Part shown: in pieces, positions 35,959-43,837 of the stretch
Layout: the number at the start of each line of letters is the position of its first letter
Position numbering within the stretch: position 1 is the first letter of the stretch
DNA from: Bradyrhizobium sp. CCBAU 051011
GTDB taxonomy: Bacteria > Pseudomonadota > Alphaproteobacteria > Rhizobiales > Xanthobacteraceae
Reading direction: 5' to 3'
DNA length: 64,000 nt
Assembly: GCF_009930815.1 (NCBI RefSeq)
Contig: NZ_CP022222.1
Location: 2,460,501-2,524,500 of the forward strand
Program-made: the position numbers and the translations under genes
Notes under the pieces: generated by a model
What the model was told of the DNA's origin: nothing
The model's input: the letters and a program-made list of their open reading frames with translations, nothing else
The model's database searches: none

Positions 35959-37362
35959 TTGAACCAGCCCGCTCTGCCTCGCTTCTCCGCTCGCCTGCTA
36001 ACTCTGAGCGCGCTCGCATTCATGGCGGCCTCAGGTCCGGCGCAAGCGCATGTGAAGTGGTTTGCGCCGTATATCGTCGGCGCACCGCCACAGCCGATCG
36101 GGGCCACCCTCACCAATCCCTGGTTCTGGACCGGCATAGCGCTGGTGTTGGTGTTTTTCCTCGTGACAAGAGCGATTGAAAAGTCGAGTGCGGGCGAGAC
36201 GATCCTGCGCGGCATGGACGGCATCACCGACCCCCTCTGGAATAGCCTCGACAACTTCGTGCGCGTGGTCATCGCCGCCTTCTTCGTGGCTATCTTTGCG
36301 GTCGGTGGCGTCTACCTGACACCCGACCTCAAGACGCCCGCCGAATGGGTGTCATGGACGCAGCTCCTGATCGCCGGGCTGATCTTCTCTCGCAAGACGC
36401 AGCCGCTTGCGGCTGCCGGCATCATCGGCCTTTGGCTGCTGGCGCTACGCGACTACGATGTCTTCCATCTGCTTGACTACCTTGCGCTCGGCGTCGGCGT
36501 CGCCGCCTATCTGGTGCTGGAGGCATCGTCCAATCCGGAATGGCGCAAGCATCGCTTCGAGGCGCTGCGCTGGGGCGTGGCCATCGCGCTGATGTGGTCC
36601 AGCCTCGAAAAGTTCGCCTATCCCGACTGGTTCTACCCGCTCGTGGAGGAAAAACCCTTCCTGACTTTCGGCATGCCGCGCGACGTCTTCATTCCAATGG
36701 CCGGCGTCGCCGAGTTCACGATGGGATTCGGCCTGATCTGGACGCCGCTGGTCCGCCGGCTGTCGGCCATCGCGCTCTTCGTCATCTTCAACGCAGCCGT
36801 CTATCCATTCGGCCGCACCGACCTGATCGGCCACGCGCTCATCATGGCGATCATCGTCGCCATCGCCGCCGATCATACAAGGGAGGTGCATTTCCTGCCC
36901 GCCCTCAAGCGCAGGCTGGCCGGCGTCCCGGCAGGACTTGCGGCCGCGCTTGTCATCTTCGTAACCGGATATTGGGGGCTGCACATCGCGATCTACGGCA
37001 TCGAAGGAAATACGAGAGCGACGGCCGGCGAACGGCTGACGCACACGCCGAACCCCGAGCATCCGCACGGCATGCACGGCACCACCGCGACAGCGGCGAC
37101 GGCCGAGGCGGCCTATCGCGCAGCAATGGACCGCATGCACGGCCCCATGATGCAGGGCATCGCCAATGTCGATCCCGACCAGGCCTTCGTGCTCGGCATG
37201 ATCCCGCACCATCAGGGCGCGGTCGATATGGCCGAGATCGTCCTGAAATTCGGCAAGGATGCCCGAAACCAGCACCTTGCGCGCGAGATCATCGACGCCC
37301 AGCGGCGAGAGATCGGCGAGATGCGCGAATGGCTCAAGCAGAAGAACATTCCGCAACCCTAG
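35959..37362 (+). CDS. Membrane protein with C-terminal DUF305 domain
   Basis: The product has 467 residues, starting at TTG 35959 after GAGGAG. A signal or anchor segment (LTLSALAFMAASGPAQAHV) is followed by about eight hydrophobic segments of a DoxX-like membrane part (residues 50-345). A His-rich linker PNPEHPHGMHG follows. A DUF305 ferritin-like four-helix domain from about 375 has MIPHHQGAVDMAEIVLKFGK near 414 and the MHGPMMQGI methionine cluster. DUF305 proteins are often linked to copper handling. The fusion ties the periplasmic domain to the membrane part. It is close to the PCuAC gene. Confidence 0.85.
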   Translation: MNQPALPRFSARLLTLSALAFMAASGPAQAHVKWFAPYIVGAPPQPIGATLTNPWFWTGIALVLVFFLVTRAIEKSSAGETILRGMDGITDPLWNSLDNFVRVVIAAFFVAIFAVGGVYLTPDLKTPAEWVSWTQLLIAGLIFSRKTQPLAAAGIIGLWLLALRDYDVFHLLDYLALGVGVAAYLVLEASSNPEWRKHRFEALRWGVAIALMWSSLEKFAYPDWFYPLVEEKPFLTFGMPRDVFIPMAGVAEFTMGFGLIWTPLVRRLSAIALFVIFNAAVYPFGRTDLIGHALIMAIIVAIAADHTREVHFLPALKRRLAGVPAGLAAALVIFVTGYWGLHIAIYGIEGNTRATAGERLTHTPNPEHPHGMHGTTATAATAEAAYRAAMDRMHGPMMQGIANVDPDQAFVLGMIPHHQGAVDMAEIVLKFGKDARNQHLAREIIDAQRREIGEMREWLKQKNIPQP

Positions 37363-37401
37363 GGAACGGCGACGAGCACAAGCGAACCGACTTGCGACGT
37401 C

Positions 37402-37902
37402 ATGAGGACTCGGTTGAAGCGTGTTTTGATTACCGGTATGTCCGGAACAGGGAAGAGCGCCGTTGCTCGGGAGCTCGTCGCAAGGGGCCATCGGGCCGTG
37501 GACCTGGATACGCCGGAATGGTCCGAGTGGGTCGACAGCGCGCCCACGGACACGCTGACACCAGCGGAGGGAAAGGACGGGGTCTGGCGCGAAGACCGCG
37601 TCAGAACGCTTCTCCTGACGCAAGATCAAGCACCTTTGTTCGTCAGCGGTTGTGCCGAGAACATGGGGCGGCTGTTTTCTTTGATCGATATAGTCATTCT
37701 CCTGTCCGCTCCTGTCGCGACGATCATGAAGCGGCTCGAAGCGCGCTCGGCGGAGGGCTACGGCAGAACCGACGGGGAACGTCAGAAGGTTTGCGAACTT
37801 CTCGCGACGATCGAACCGCTGCTAAGACAATCAGCCGACCATGAGATCGACACGAGCGGCCCGGTAGAAGCTACGGTCGATGAGATTCTCAAGGTCATCT
37901 AA
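37402..37902 (+). CDS. P-loop kinase-like ATPase (shikimate/adenylylsulfate kinase fold)
   Basis: The product has 166 residues. Walker A GMSGTGKS is at residues 12-19. VDLDTPEWSEW follows at the acceptor position, and the lid segment MKRLEARSAEGYGRT and adenine loop (DTSGPVEATVDEIL) are those of small nucleoside or sugar kinases. Probable function is phosphorylation of a small molecule; the substrate is unknown. Confidence 0.85.
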   Translation: MRTRLKRVLITGMSGTGKSAVARELVARGHRAVDLDTPEWSEWVDSAPTDTLTPAEGKDGVWREDRVRTLLLTQDQAPLFVSGCAENMGRLFSLIDIVILLSAPVATIMKRLEARSAEGYGRTDGERQKVCELLATIEPLLRQSADHEIDTSGPVEATVDEILKVI

Positions 37903-38105
37903 GGAGCGACGCCGGAGCGGTCCGCTGTCGAGAGCTGTCTCGCATGTGCGAGCTGTCACGGTATTGGCAGCCGAGGAGCGATGGACTGATAGGAACGCCT
38001 AAGGCCGCCGAACATCGCACGCGCTGCGACAACGAATTCCGTTCGGTGTGAACTGGCGGGGCGGATCGCAGGAAATCGTGGATTCTGCCCTTCCTGAGAG
38101 AGGGG

Positions 38106-39358
38106 TGACAGTTCATTCCGGAGACATGGGTTACACAATCGGGCCTTTTGCGGGGAGCGCAAAATGCCCTGGAAGGCGTGTAAACCCATGGATGAGCGTC
38201 TAAAATTCATTGCCCGGCGGCTGGACGGGGAGCGGATGGCGGGCCTTTGCCGCGAGTTCGGCATCTCCCGCAAGACCGGCTACAAGATCTTCTCGCGCTA
38301 CAACGAGATTGGCTTGGAAGGGCTCACCGACCGCTCGCGCCGGCCCTATCGCCATGCCAACCAGCTGCCCACCCAGATCGAGACGCTGATCGTGCGCTTG
38401 AAGCAGGACAAGCCGAGCTGGGGCGCCCCAAAGATCAGGGAACGGCTGGCCCGGCTTTATCCGGATGTGCACACGCCCGCGATCAGCACCGTGCATGCGG
38501 TGCTCGATCGTCATGGCCTGGTCAAGCGGCGAACCCGACGACGCAACCGGGCTGAGGGCACCACACTCTCTCACCCGGCCCAACCGAATGAGCTGTGGTG
38601 TGCCGACTACAAGGGCGAGTTCATGCTCGCCGATCGCCGCTACTGCTATCCGCTGACCATCACCGACTTTGCCAGCCGTTATCTCATTGCCTGCGAAGCC
38701 TTGCACACCACCAAGGAAGCCTATGCCTTCTCGGTGTTTGAAAGCGCATTCAAGGAGTTTGGCCTGCCGCAGGCCATCCGCACCGACAACGGTGTTCCCT
38801 TTGCCAGTCCCAATGCGCTGTTCGGATTGAGCAGGCTGTCGGTCTGGTGGCTCAGGCTCGGCATCGCGATCGAGCGGATCAAGCCAGGCAACCCGCAGCA
38901 GAACGGCCGCCACGAGCGGATGCATCTGACCTTGAAGTTGGAGACCATCAAGCCGGTCGCGCGCAACTTCCTGCAGCAGCAGGCCAGGTTCGACGATTTC
39001 ATCGACGGCTACAACAACGAGCGGCCTCACCAAGCGCTCAACATGCAGTGCCCGGCCGAGCGCTATATCCCCTCAAGGCGGATCTACCAGGGCCTGCCGG
39101 ACCTTGATTATCCCTTCCACGACAGGACCGCGACCGTAACGACATGCGGCCGTATCTGCTTCAACCGGCAGAAAATCAACCTCAGCGTGGTCTTCGCTGG
39201 GCAGAACGTCGGGATTAAGCAGGTGAGCGACAGGATTTGGCTCGTCACCTTCATGAACTATAATTTGGGTTACTTCGACGACGAGACATGCAGACTCGAA
39301 CCGATAGACAACCCGTTCGGCCCAAAGGTGTTACCTATGTCTCCGGAATAAACCGTAA
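38106..39358 (+). mobile_element. IS481-family insertion sequence
   Basis: The left inverted repeat at 38106-38135 (begins TGACAGTTCATTCCGGAGAC) matches the complement of 39329-39358 at 25 of 30 bases. The right end overlaps the transposase stop codon. A second end-like sequence (39354-39379, CGTAACCCATGTGTCCGGAA) follows directly, as if left by another copy. No target-site duplication is obvious. The element lies 9-30 bp from the 3' end of tRNA-Arg. Confidence 0.85.
38164..39351 (+). CDS. IS481-family transposase (DDE integrase core)
   Basis: The product has 395 residues. An N-terminal helix-turn-helix (ARRLDGERMAGLCREFGISR) leads to a second HTH region, then the rve core. The catalytic residues are D148 (WCADYKG), D208 (RTDNGVPF) and E251 (NGRHERMH). 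The C-terminal part YNNERPHQALNMQCPAERY is typical. The frame is complete, so the element could still be active. Confidence 0.94.
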   Translation: MPWKACKPMDERLKFIARRLDGERMAGLCREFGISRKTGYKIFSRYNEIGLEGLTDRSRRPYRHANQLPTQIETLIVRLKQDKPSWGAPKIRERLARLYPDVHTPAISTVHAVLDRHGLVKRRTRRRNRAEGTTLSHPAQPNELWCADYKGEFMLADRRYCYPLTITDFASRYLIACEALHTTKEAYAFSVFESAFKEFGLPQAIRTDNGVPFASPNALFGLSRLSVWWLRLGIAIERIKPGNPQQNGRHERMHLTLKLETIKPVARNFLQQQARFDDFIDGYNNERPHQALNMQCPAERYIPSRRIYQGLPDLDYPFHDRTATVTTCGRICFNRQKINLSVVFAGQNVGIKQVSDRIWLVTFMNYNLGYFDDETCRLEPIDNPFGPKVLPMSPE

Positions 39359-39388
39359 CCCATGTGTCCGGAACGGACCTTCGGCGAT

Positions 39389-39465
39389 TGGCGCACCCGA
39401 CACGATTCGAACGTGTGACCTTTGCCTTCGGAGGGCAACGCTCTATCCAGCTGAGCTACGGGTGC
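39389..39465 (-). tRNA. tRNA-Arg (anticodon CCG)
   Basis: Read on the minus strand, the 77-nt gene has the acceptor stem GCACCCG / CGGGTGC and the D-arm TAGCTCAGCTGGATAGAGC. The anticodon stem TTGCC / GGCAA encloses loop CTCCGAA, giving anticodon CCG. The T-arm is ACACGTTCGAATCGTGT, followed by discriminator G and an encoded CCA. It decodes CGG. The IS481 element lies directly downstream. Confidence 0.96.
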
Positions 39466-39640
39466 GTTGGGGCATCCTTTAGCCGATTGGCCGGGCAGGG
39501 GCAACGCCCCATGCCGGGGTTGGTGAGACCAAGGGAGACCAAGGTGGCGGCCGGTAACCACGTTCTCGACGCAAAATTCCGATCCGTTCCCGTTAATTGG
39601 TGCTAGTCTTGGCGTGTTGAACCATGGATGGGGACGTCCG

Positions 39641-40117
39641 ATGTATAAGAAGGTTCTTCTCGCCTATGACGGTTCGGTCGAGGGGCGGCGTGCGCTGCGG
39701 GAGGGCGCAAAGCTCGCACAACTCTGCCGTTCCGAGGTTTTTTTGCTCGCCGTCGTCGAGGTTTCCTCGATCATGACACCCGAGGCCGGGCTGACGATCC
39801 CGATCGAACTTCAGACCGAGGATTACAAGGCCATCCTGAACGAAGGCGCCGAGCGGCTGAAGGCGCTGGGATTTACGCCGACCGTGCGGCTCGAGGTCGG
39901 CGATGCCGGGCAGAAAATCGCCGAGGTCGCCGAAGAAATCGGCGCGCATCTCGTGGTCGTCGGGCACCGCCCGCAGGGGGCGCTGGCGCGCTGGTTCGGC
40001 TCGATCGGCAGCTACCTGGTCAAGCGCCTGCGCTGCAGCGTGCTGGTGGCGCAGACCGAGATCAGCGACGCCGAGTTCGAGCGGTTGAAGCCGGCGGAGG
40101 CGACGGCCTCGGGCTAG
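39641..40117 (+). CDS. Universal stress protein (UspA family)
   Basis: The product has 158 residues, beginning MYKKVLLAYDGSVEGRRALR, with the nucleotide-binding stretch HLVVVGHRPQGALARWFGSI and the C-terminal VKRLRCSVLVA. The G-rich loop for ATP is present but lacks one of the usual glycines, so ATP binding is uncertain. Cytoplasmic. Confidence 0.92.
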   Translation: MYKKVLLAYDGSVEGRRALREGAKLAQLCRSEVFLLAVVEVSSIMTPEAGLTIPIELQTEDYKAILNEGAERLKALGFTPTVRLEVGDAGQKIAEVAEEIGAHLVVVGHRPQGALARWFGSIGSYLVKRLRCSVLVAQTEISDAEFERLKPAEATASG

Positions 40118-40124
40118 ACATAGG

Positions 40125-40532
40125 CTAGTTCGTGGGAACGATGACCTTGCCGATCGGCCATAGCGCGATCCCGGCAAGCTTCAGGTGTGCCCAGGCGAAA
40201 GGAATCCCAATGATGGTCACGGCCAGCAACACCGCCGTGACCACATGCCCGAGCGCCAGCCACCATCCCGCCAGCACCAGCCAGATGATGTTGCCGATCA
40301 CCCCGAGCGGCCCGGTGCCGATATCTTCCTGCCCGGTATAGGCGTCGCGCGACACCGCGGTGAAACCGAACGGGAACAGCGTGTAGGCCGCGATGTTGAA
40401 CGCGGCCCGCGCCCAGGGAATTCCGATGATCGTGATCGCCATGACGATGGCGGCAACCAGCCAGCCGAACGCCATCCATGCGCCGCCGAGAACGATCCAG
40501 ATGATATTGAGAAGCAGCGAGACCGGAGACAT
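40125..40532 (-). CDS. YccF-domain inner-membrane protein
   Basis: The product has 135 residues made of two homologous halves, each with a hydrophobic segment and the signature ITIIGIPWARAAFNIAAY or VTIIGIPFAWAHLKLAGI. The family is found widely in proteobacteria as a small multi-pass membrane protein with unknown function. It ends 7 bp from the convergent universal stress protein gene. Confidence 0.92.
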   Translation of the reverse strand: MSPVSLLLNIIWIVLGGAWMAFGWLVAAIVMAITIIGIPWARAAFNIAAYTLFPFGFTAVSRDAYTGQEDIGTGPLGVIGNIIWLVLAGWWLALGHVVTAVLLAVTIIGIPFAWAHLKLAGIALWPIGKVIVPTN

Positions 40533-40672
40533 GACCGAGAACTTAGCTTGCCGTGGATGCGATTGAAATCGAAAACAGCCCTGCGAGCGGAACCCGATTT
40601 GCCCCGTGCCTCGCAGCCGCTAAACTCATTTGCCTAACGACCGGGCAACAGCGTCGACAGGGAGAAACGTTC

Positions 40673-41704
40673 ATGCGTCCACTCGAATTCGGCTGGTATC
40701 TGCCAACGCATGGCGACACCACGGCCTATGGCCTGATGGACGCGCAGATTCCGGGCTCGCCTGAACTGTGCGACCGCGTGGTGCAGGCGGCGGAACAGGC
40801 CGGCTTCGAATATCTCCTGATCCCGGTCGGCTCGGTGTGCTGGGAAGCATGGATCACAGGCGCGTTCATGGCGGCGCGTTCATCGTCGATCAAGCCGCTG
40901 ATCGCGGCGCGACCGGGCTACATCAATCCCGTGCTGCTGGCGAAGATGATCTCGACCTTCGACCAGATGTCGGGCGGGCGAATCTGCATCAATCTGATCG
41001 CCGGTCAGAACGAGAGCGAGGTCGAAGGGGAGGGCGTGCTCTACCCGAAGGAAGCGCGCTATGAGTTGATGGAGGAGGAAGTCTCGATCCTCAAGGCGCT
41101 GTGGACCACGCGCGGGCCGGTAAACTTCGAGGGAAAGTTTCACAAATTGTCCGGCGCCCATATCCGGCCGCGGCCGCACCAGCAGCCGTTTCCGAAATTC
41201 TATCTTGGCGGTGGCTCGCGACAGGCCTGGGAATTGTCAGCCAAACATTCCGACGTGCATCTGTTCTGGGGCGACCTGCCGGAAAAGATCGCCTCGAACA
41301 TCGCCGAGATCAGGGCGATGGCGCGCGCGCATGGACGCGAGAACGACATCGGTTTCGGCATGCGGCTGCAGGTGATCTGCCGCGAAAACGAGGCCGACGC
41401 CTGGGAGGCTGCCGACCAGCTGGTGCGGCACGCCACCGAGCGGCAGAAGCAGGAAATCAAGACGCTTTACAACAAATCGGAAGCGAACATGCGCGTGCAG
41501 CAGCTTGCCCGCGAGCACGGCGATCTCTTGCTGCCGCATCTTTGGACCGGCATCACAAAAGTCCGTCCCGGCGCCGGCATTGCCGTCGTCGGTAATCCCG
41601 TCCAGTGCGCCGAGACCCTGCAGCAATTCATCGATGCCGGCTGCCACTCGTTCTGCCTGTCCGGTTATCTGCATGACGAGGAGCCGAGCGCTTTGGCCGG
41701 CTGA
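40673..41704 (+). CDS. LLM-class flavin-dependent monooxygenase (alkanesulfonate monooxygenase SsuD-like)
   Basis: This FMNH2-dependent oxygenase of the bacterial luciferase superfamily is 343 residues long. It begins RPLEFGWYLPTHGDTTAYG, contains DQMSGGRICINLIAGQNESE and the typical YPKEARYELMEEEVSILKALW, then LGGGSRQAWELSAKHSDVHL. These fit the SsuD/dimethylsulfone branch that cleaves C-S bonds. No Ssu transporter or flavin reductase is adjacent, so the substrate stays open. GGGAG lies 9 nt before the ATG. Confidence 0.9.
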   Translation: MRPLEFGWYLPTHGDTTAYGLMDAQIPGSPELCDRVVQAAEQAGFEYLLIPVGSVCWEAWITGAFMAARSSSIKPLIAARPGYINPVLLAKMISTFDQMSGGRICINLIAGQNESEVEGEGVLYPKEARYELMEEEVSILKALWTTRGPVNFEGKFHKLSGAHIRPRPHQQPFPKFYLGGGSRQAWELSAKHSDVHLFWGDLPEKIASNIAEIRAMARAHGRENDIGFGMRLQVICRENEADAWEAADQLVRHATERQKQEIKTLYNKSEANMRVQQLAREHGDLLLPHLWTGITKVRPGAGIAVVGNPVQCAETLQQFIDAGCHSFCLSGYLHDEEPSALAG

Positions 41705-41902
41705 TCCGTGCCATTCTGGCCGAGAACAATCGCGGCCGGTGGGCGGCGTAAGGCAGAGGTGCGGCGGTCATGCTGCAGTGCATCCGTAAGACCACCTGAC
41801 ACGGGGCTGCTGCTGCGGTGCGCTAGTTTGCAAGCCTTTATATCACTCGCGATGGTTTTAGCCCGGCGCTAAAGTCGGGCCGTTTCAACTGGGTACCGCC
41901 AA

Positions 41903-43837
41903 ATGAGTGGGTCGAGCTCGGTCCTCGCCTGGAGCTCCGCGCTGGAGGACTTCGCGCTGTTTCGAACGCTCAGTTCCGAACAGCGGCTGAAGGCTCTCAG
42001 CGCCATGGTCCGCCAGGATCTGGTGCGTGGGCAGATGCTGGTCGCGCAAGGCGGGCCGTCGGATTCGCTCTTCCTCGTGCTGCACGGCGCGCTTGCGGTG
42101 CGCAAGACCGGCTATCTCGAACCGATCGCTGAACTTCGAGCCGGCGAACTCGTCGGCGAGATCGGCTTCTTCGCCAATGTCCCGCGCACGGCCGATGTGA
42201 TCGCGATCCGCGACACCAGCGTGCTGGCGTTGACTCGTCCTGCCTACCAGAAGCTCGTCGAGGAGGCTCCCGCCATCGTCGAAGCGCTGCTCGCGGCGCT
42301 GGCGCGGCGGTTCGCCAGGGAGACTGCGCGCATCGCGCCATTCCGCACCTCGCCGAAGGCGCGAACGGTGGCGCTGATCGGCGGCGGATTGGAGCCGCTG
42401 CCGGGCGCTTTCGAGCGCCGGATCCGCGAGGGGCTCGCCGCGATCGATGCCGAGATTGTCGACGCCGACCGTCTGCAGGCGATGTTTCCCGGCCGCGTGC
42501 TCGATGCGCATGATGTGACCGAGTGGCTCAACAAGCTCGAACACGCCGCGCCGCTGGTGGTCTATCTCGGTGGCCATGAGGCGTCGCCCTGGGCGCGCAA
42601 GGCCATCCGCCAGGCCGACATGGTCGTGTTCGCCTGCCGCGGCGATGCGCCGGCAGCCGCATTGACGGATATCGAGGCCTTTGCCTGCGAGGTTCATTCC
42701 ATTTCGGCCCGACGCCTTGTACGCGTTCATGACCGGCGAAGCGGCGAGGTTTCTCGCACCGCGGCCTGGCTTGCCCGGCTGCCGTCCTTCATGCATCACC
42801 ACGTCGCCCTCGAAGACCAGGTCGATATCGACAGCCTGATCCGCTTTCTGTGCGGCCGGGCAATCGGCTTCGTCGCTGCAGGCGGTGGCAGTTTTGGCAC
42901 GGCGCATGTCGGGATCTACAAGGCGTTTCGCGAACGCGGCGTGATGTTCGATATCTTTGTCGGCACCAGCGTCGGCTCCGCGATGGTGGCGGGATTTGCC
43001 AAAAACCTCGAAGCCGAGGATCTCGAGCGCGGGACGCACGAAATCTTCGTCAGAAGCAGAAGCTTTCGGCGGCCGACCTGGCCGCGTTACGCGCTGCTGG
43101 ACCACAAGGCCTTCGATCGCGCGCTGGCCCATCAATACGGCCCCGACTGCCGGATCGAGGATTGCTGGCGGCCGTTCGCCGCCGTCGCCACCAACCTGTC
43201 GACCCACAATCTCGAACTGATCCGCTCGGGGCCGCTATGGCAGGCGGTGCGGGCATCGAGCGCGATCCCGGGGCTGTTGCCGCCGTTCTACACGGCGGAA
43301 GGCGCGATGCTGGTCGATGGATGCCTCATCGACAACGTCCCGCTCGCCTCGATGCATCAGCTCAAGAGCGGCCCCAATCTGGTCGTGCATTTCGGCGAGC
43401 CTGCGGCGGAGATGTTCGACGTCGATTATGCCTCGCTGCCGGGACGGCTGGAGCTAATCGCCGCCATGCTGACGCCGTTCCGCAAGAAGCTGCTGCCCGC
43501 AGCGCCGAGCGCAGTCAACGTGCTCTGGCGCAGCCTCGTGGCGCATCAGCGCTACGATACGCTGCCGGTCGGGCCATTCGATACGGTGATGCGTCCGCCG
43601 CTTCCGCTCGATATCGACGTGACGGATTTCGATCGTCACACGGAAATCTTCGAGGCCTCCTACCTCTGGGCCAGGGAAGCGATCGCGGCGCTGGAGGCGG
43701 GGGGCAGTTCGGCGATCGAGGCGATACTCGATACCGGCGCGCTGGAACGGCGTCAGGCGACGGCCGTCGCGGCCTCCAATCGCACGCCGAGCAGTCGCCT
43801 CGCCTCGGCCGCGGGCTTGGGTGCGCTGAACAGGTAA
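41903..43837 (+). CDS. Patatin-like phospholipase with N-terminal cyclic-nucleotide-binding domain
   Basis: The product has 644 residues, NTE/RssA type. A cNMP-binding domain occupies about 15-130 (GQMLVAQGGPSDSLFLVLHG and AGELVGEIGFFANVPRTADV). A linking Rossmann-like segment follows. The patatin domain has the oxyanion stretch GGGSFGTAHVGIYKAF near 330, nucleophile Ser356 in GTSVGS and Asp472 in VDGCLIDNVP. It probably deacylates membrane lipids under cyclic-nucleotide control. Its last 85 bp overlap the end of the opposite-strand GGDEF/EAL gene. Confidence 0.92.
   Translation: MSGSSSVLAWSSALEDFALFRTLSSEQRLKALSAMVRQDLVRGQMLVAQGGPSDSLFLVLHGALAVRKTGYLEPIAELRAGELVGEIGFFANVPRTADVIAIRDTSVLALTRPAYQKLVEEAPAIVEALLAALARRFARETARIAPFRTSPKARTVALIGGGLEPLPGAFERRIREGLAAIDAEIVDADRLQAMFPGRVLDAHDVTEWLNKLEHAAPLVVYLGGHEASPWARKAIRQADMVVFACRGDAPAAALTDIEAFACEVHSISARRLVRVHDRRSGEVSRTAAWLARLPSFMHHHVALEDQVDIDSLIRFLCGRAIGFVAAGGGSFGTAHVGIYKAFRERGVMFDIFVGTSVGSAMVAGFAKNLEAEDLERGTHEIFVRSRSFRRPTWPRYALLDHKAFDRALAHQYGPDCRIEDCWRPFAAVATNLSTHNLELIRSGPLWQAVRASSAIPGLLPPFYTAEGAMLVDGCLIDNVPLASMHQLKSGPNLVVHFGEPAAEMFDVDYASLPGRLELIAAMLTPFRKKLLPAAPSAVNVLWRSLVAHQRYDTLPVGPFDTVMRPPLPLDIDVTDFDRHTEIFEASYLWAREAIAALEAGGSSAIEAILDTGALERRQATAVAASNRTPSSRLASAAGLGALNR

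Noticed and set aside
39354..39465. Genomic-island attachment site at tRNA-Arg
   Set aside because: I found no second copy of the tRNA 3' end within the window and no integrase other than the IS481 transposase.
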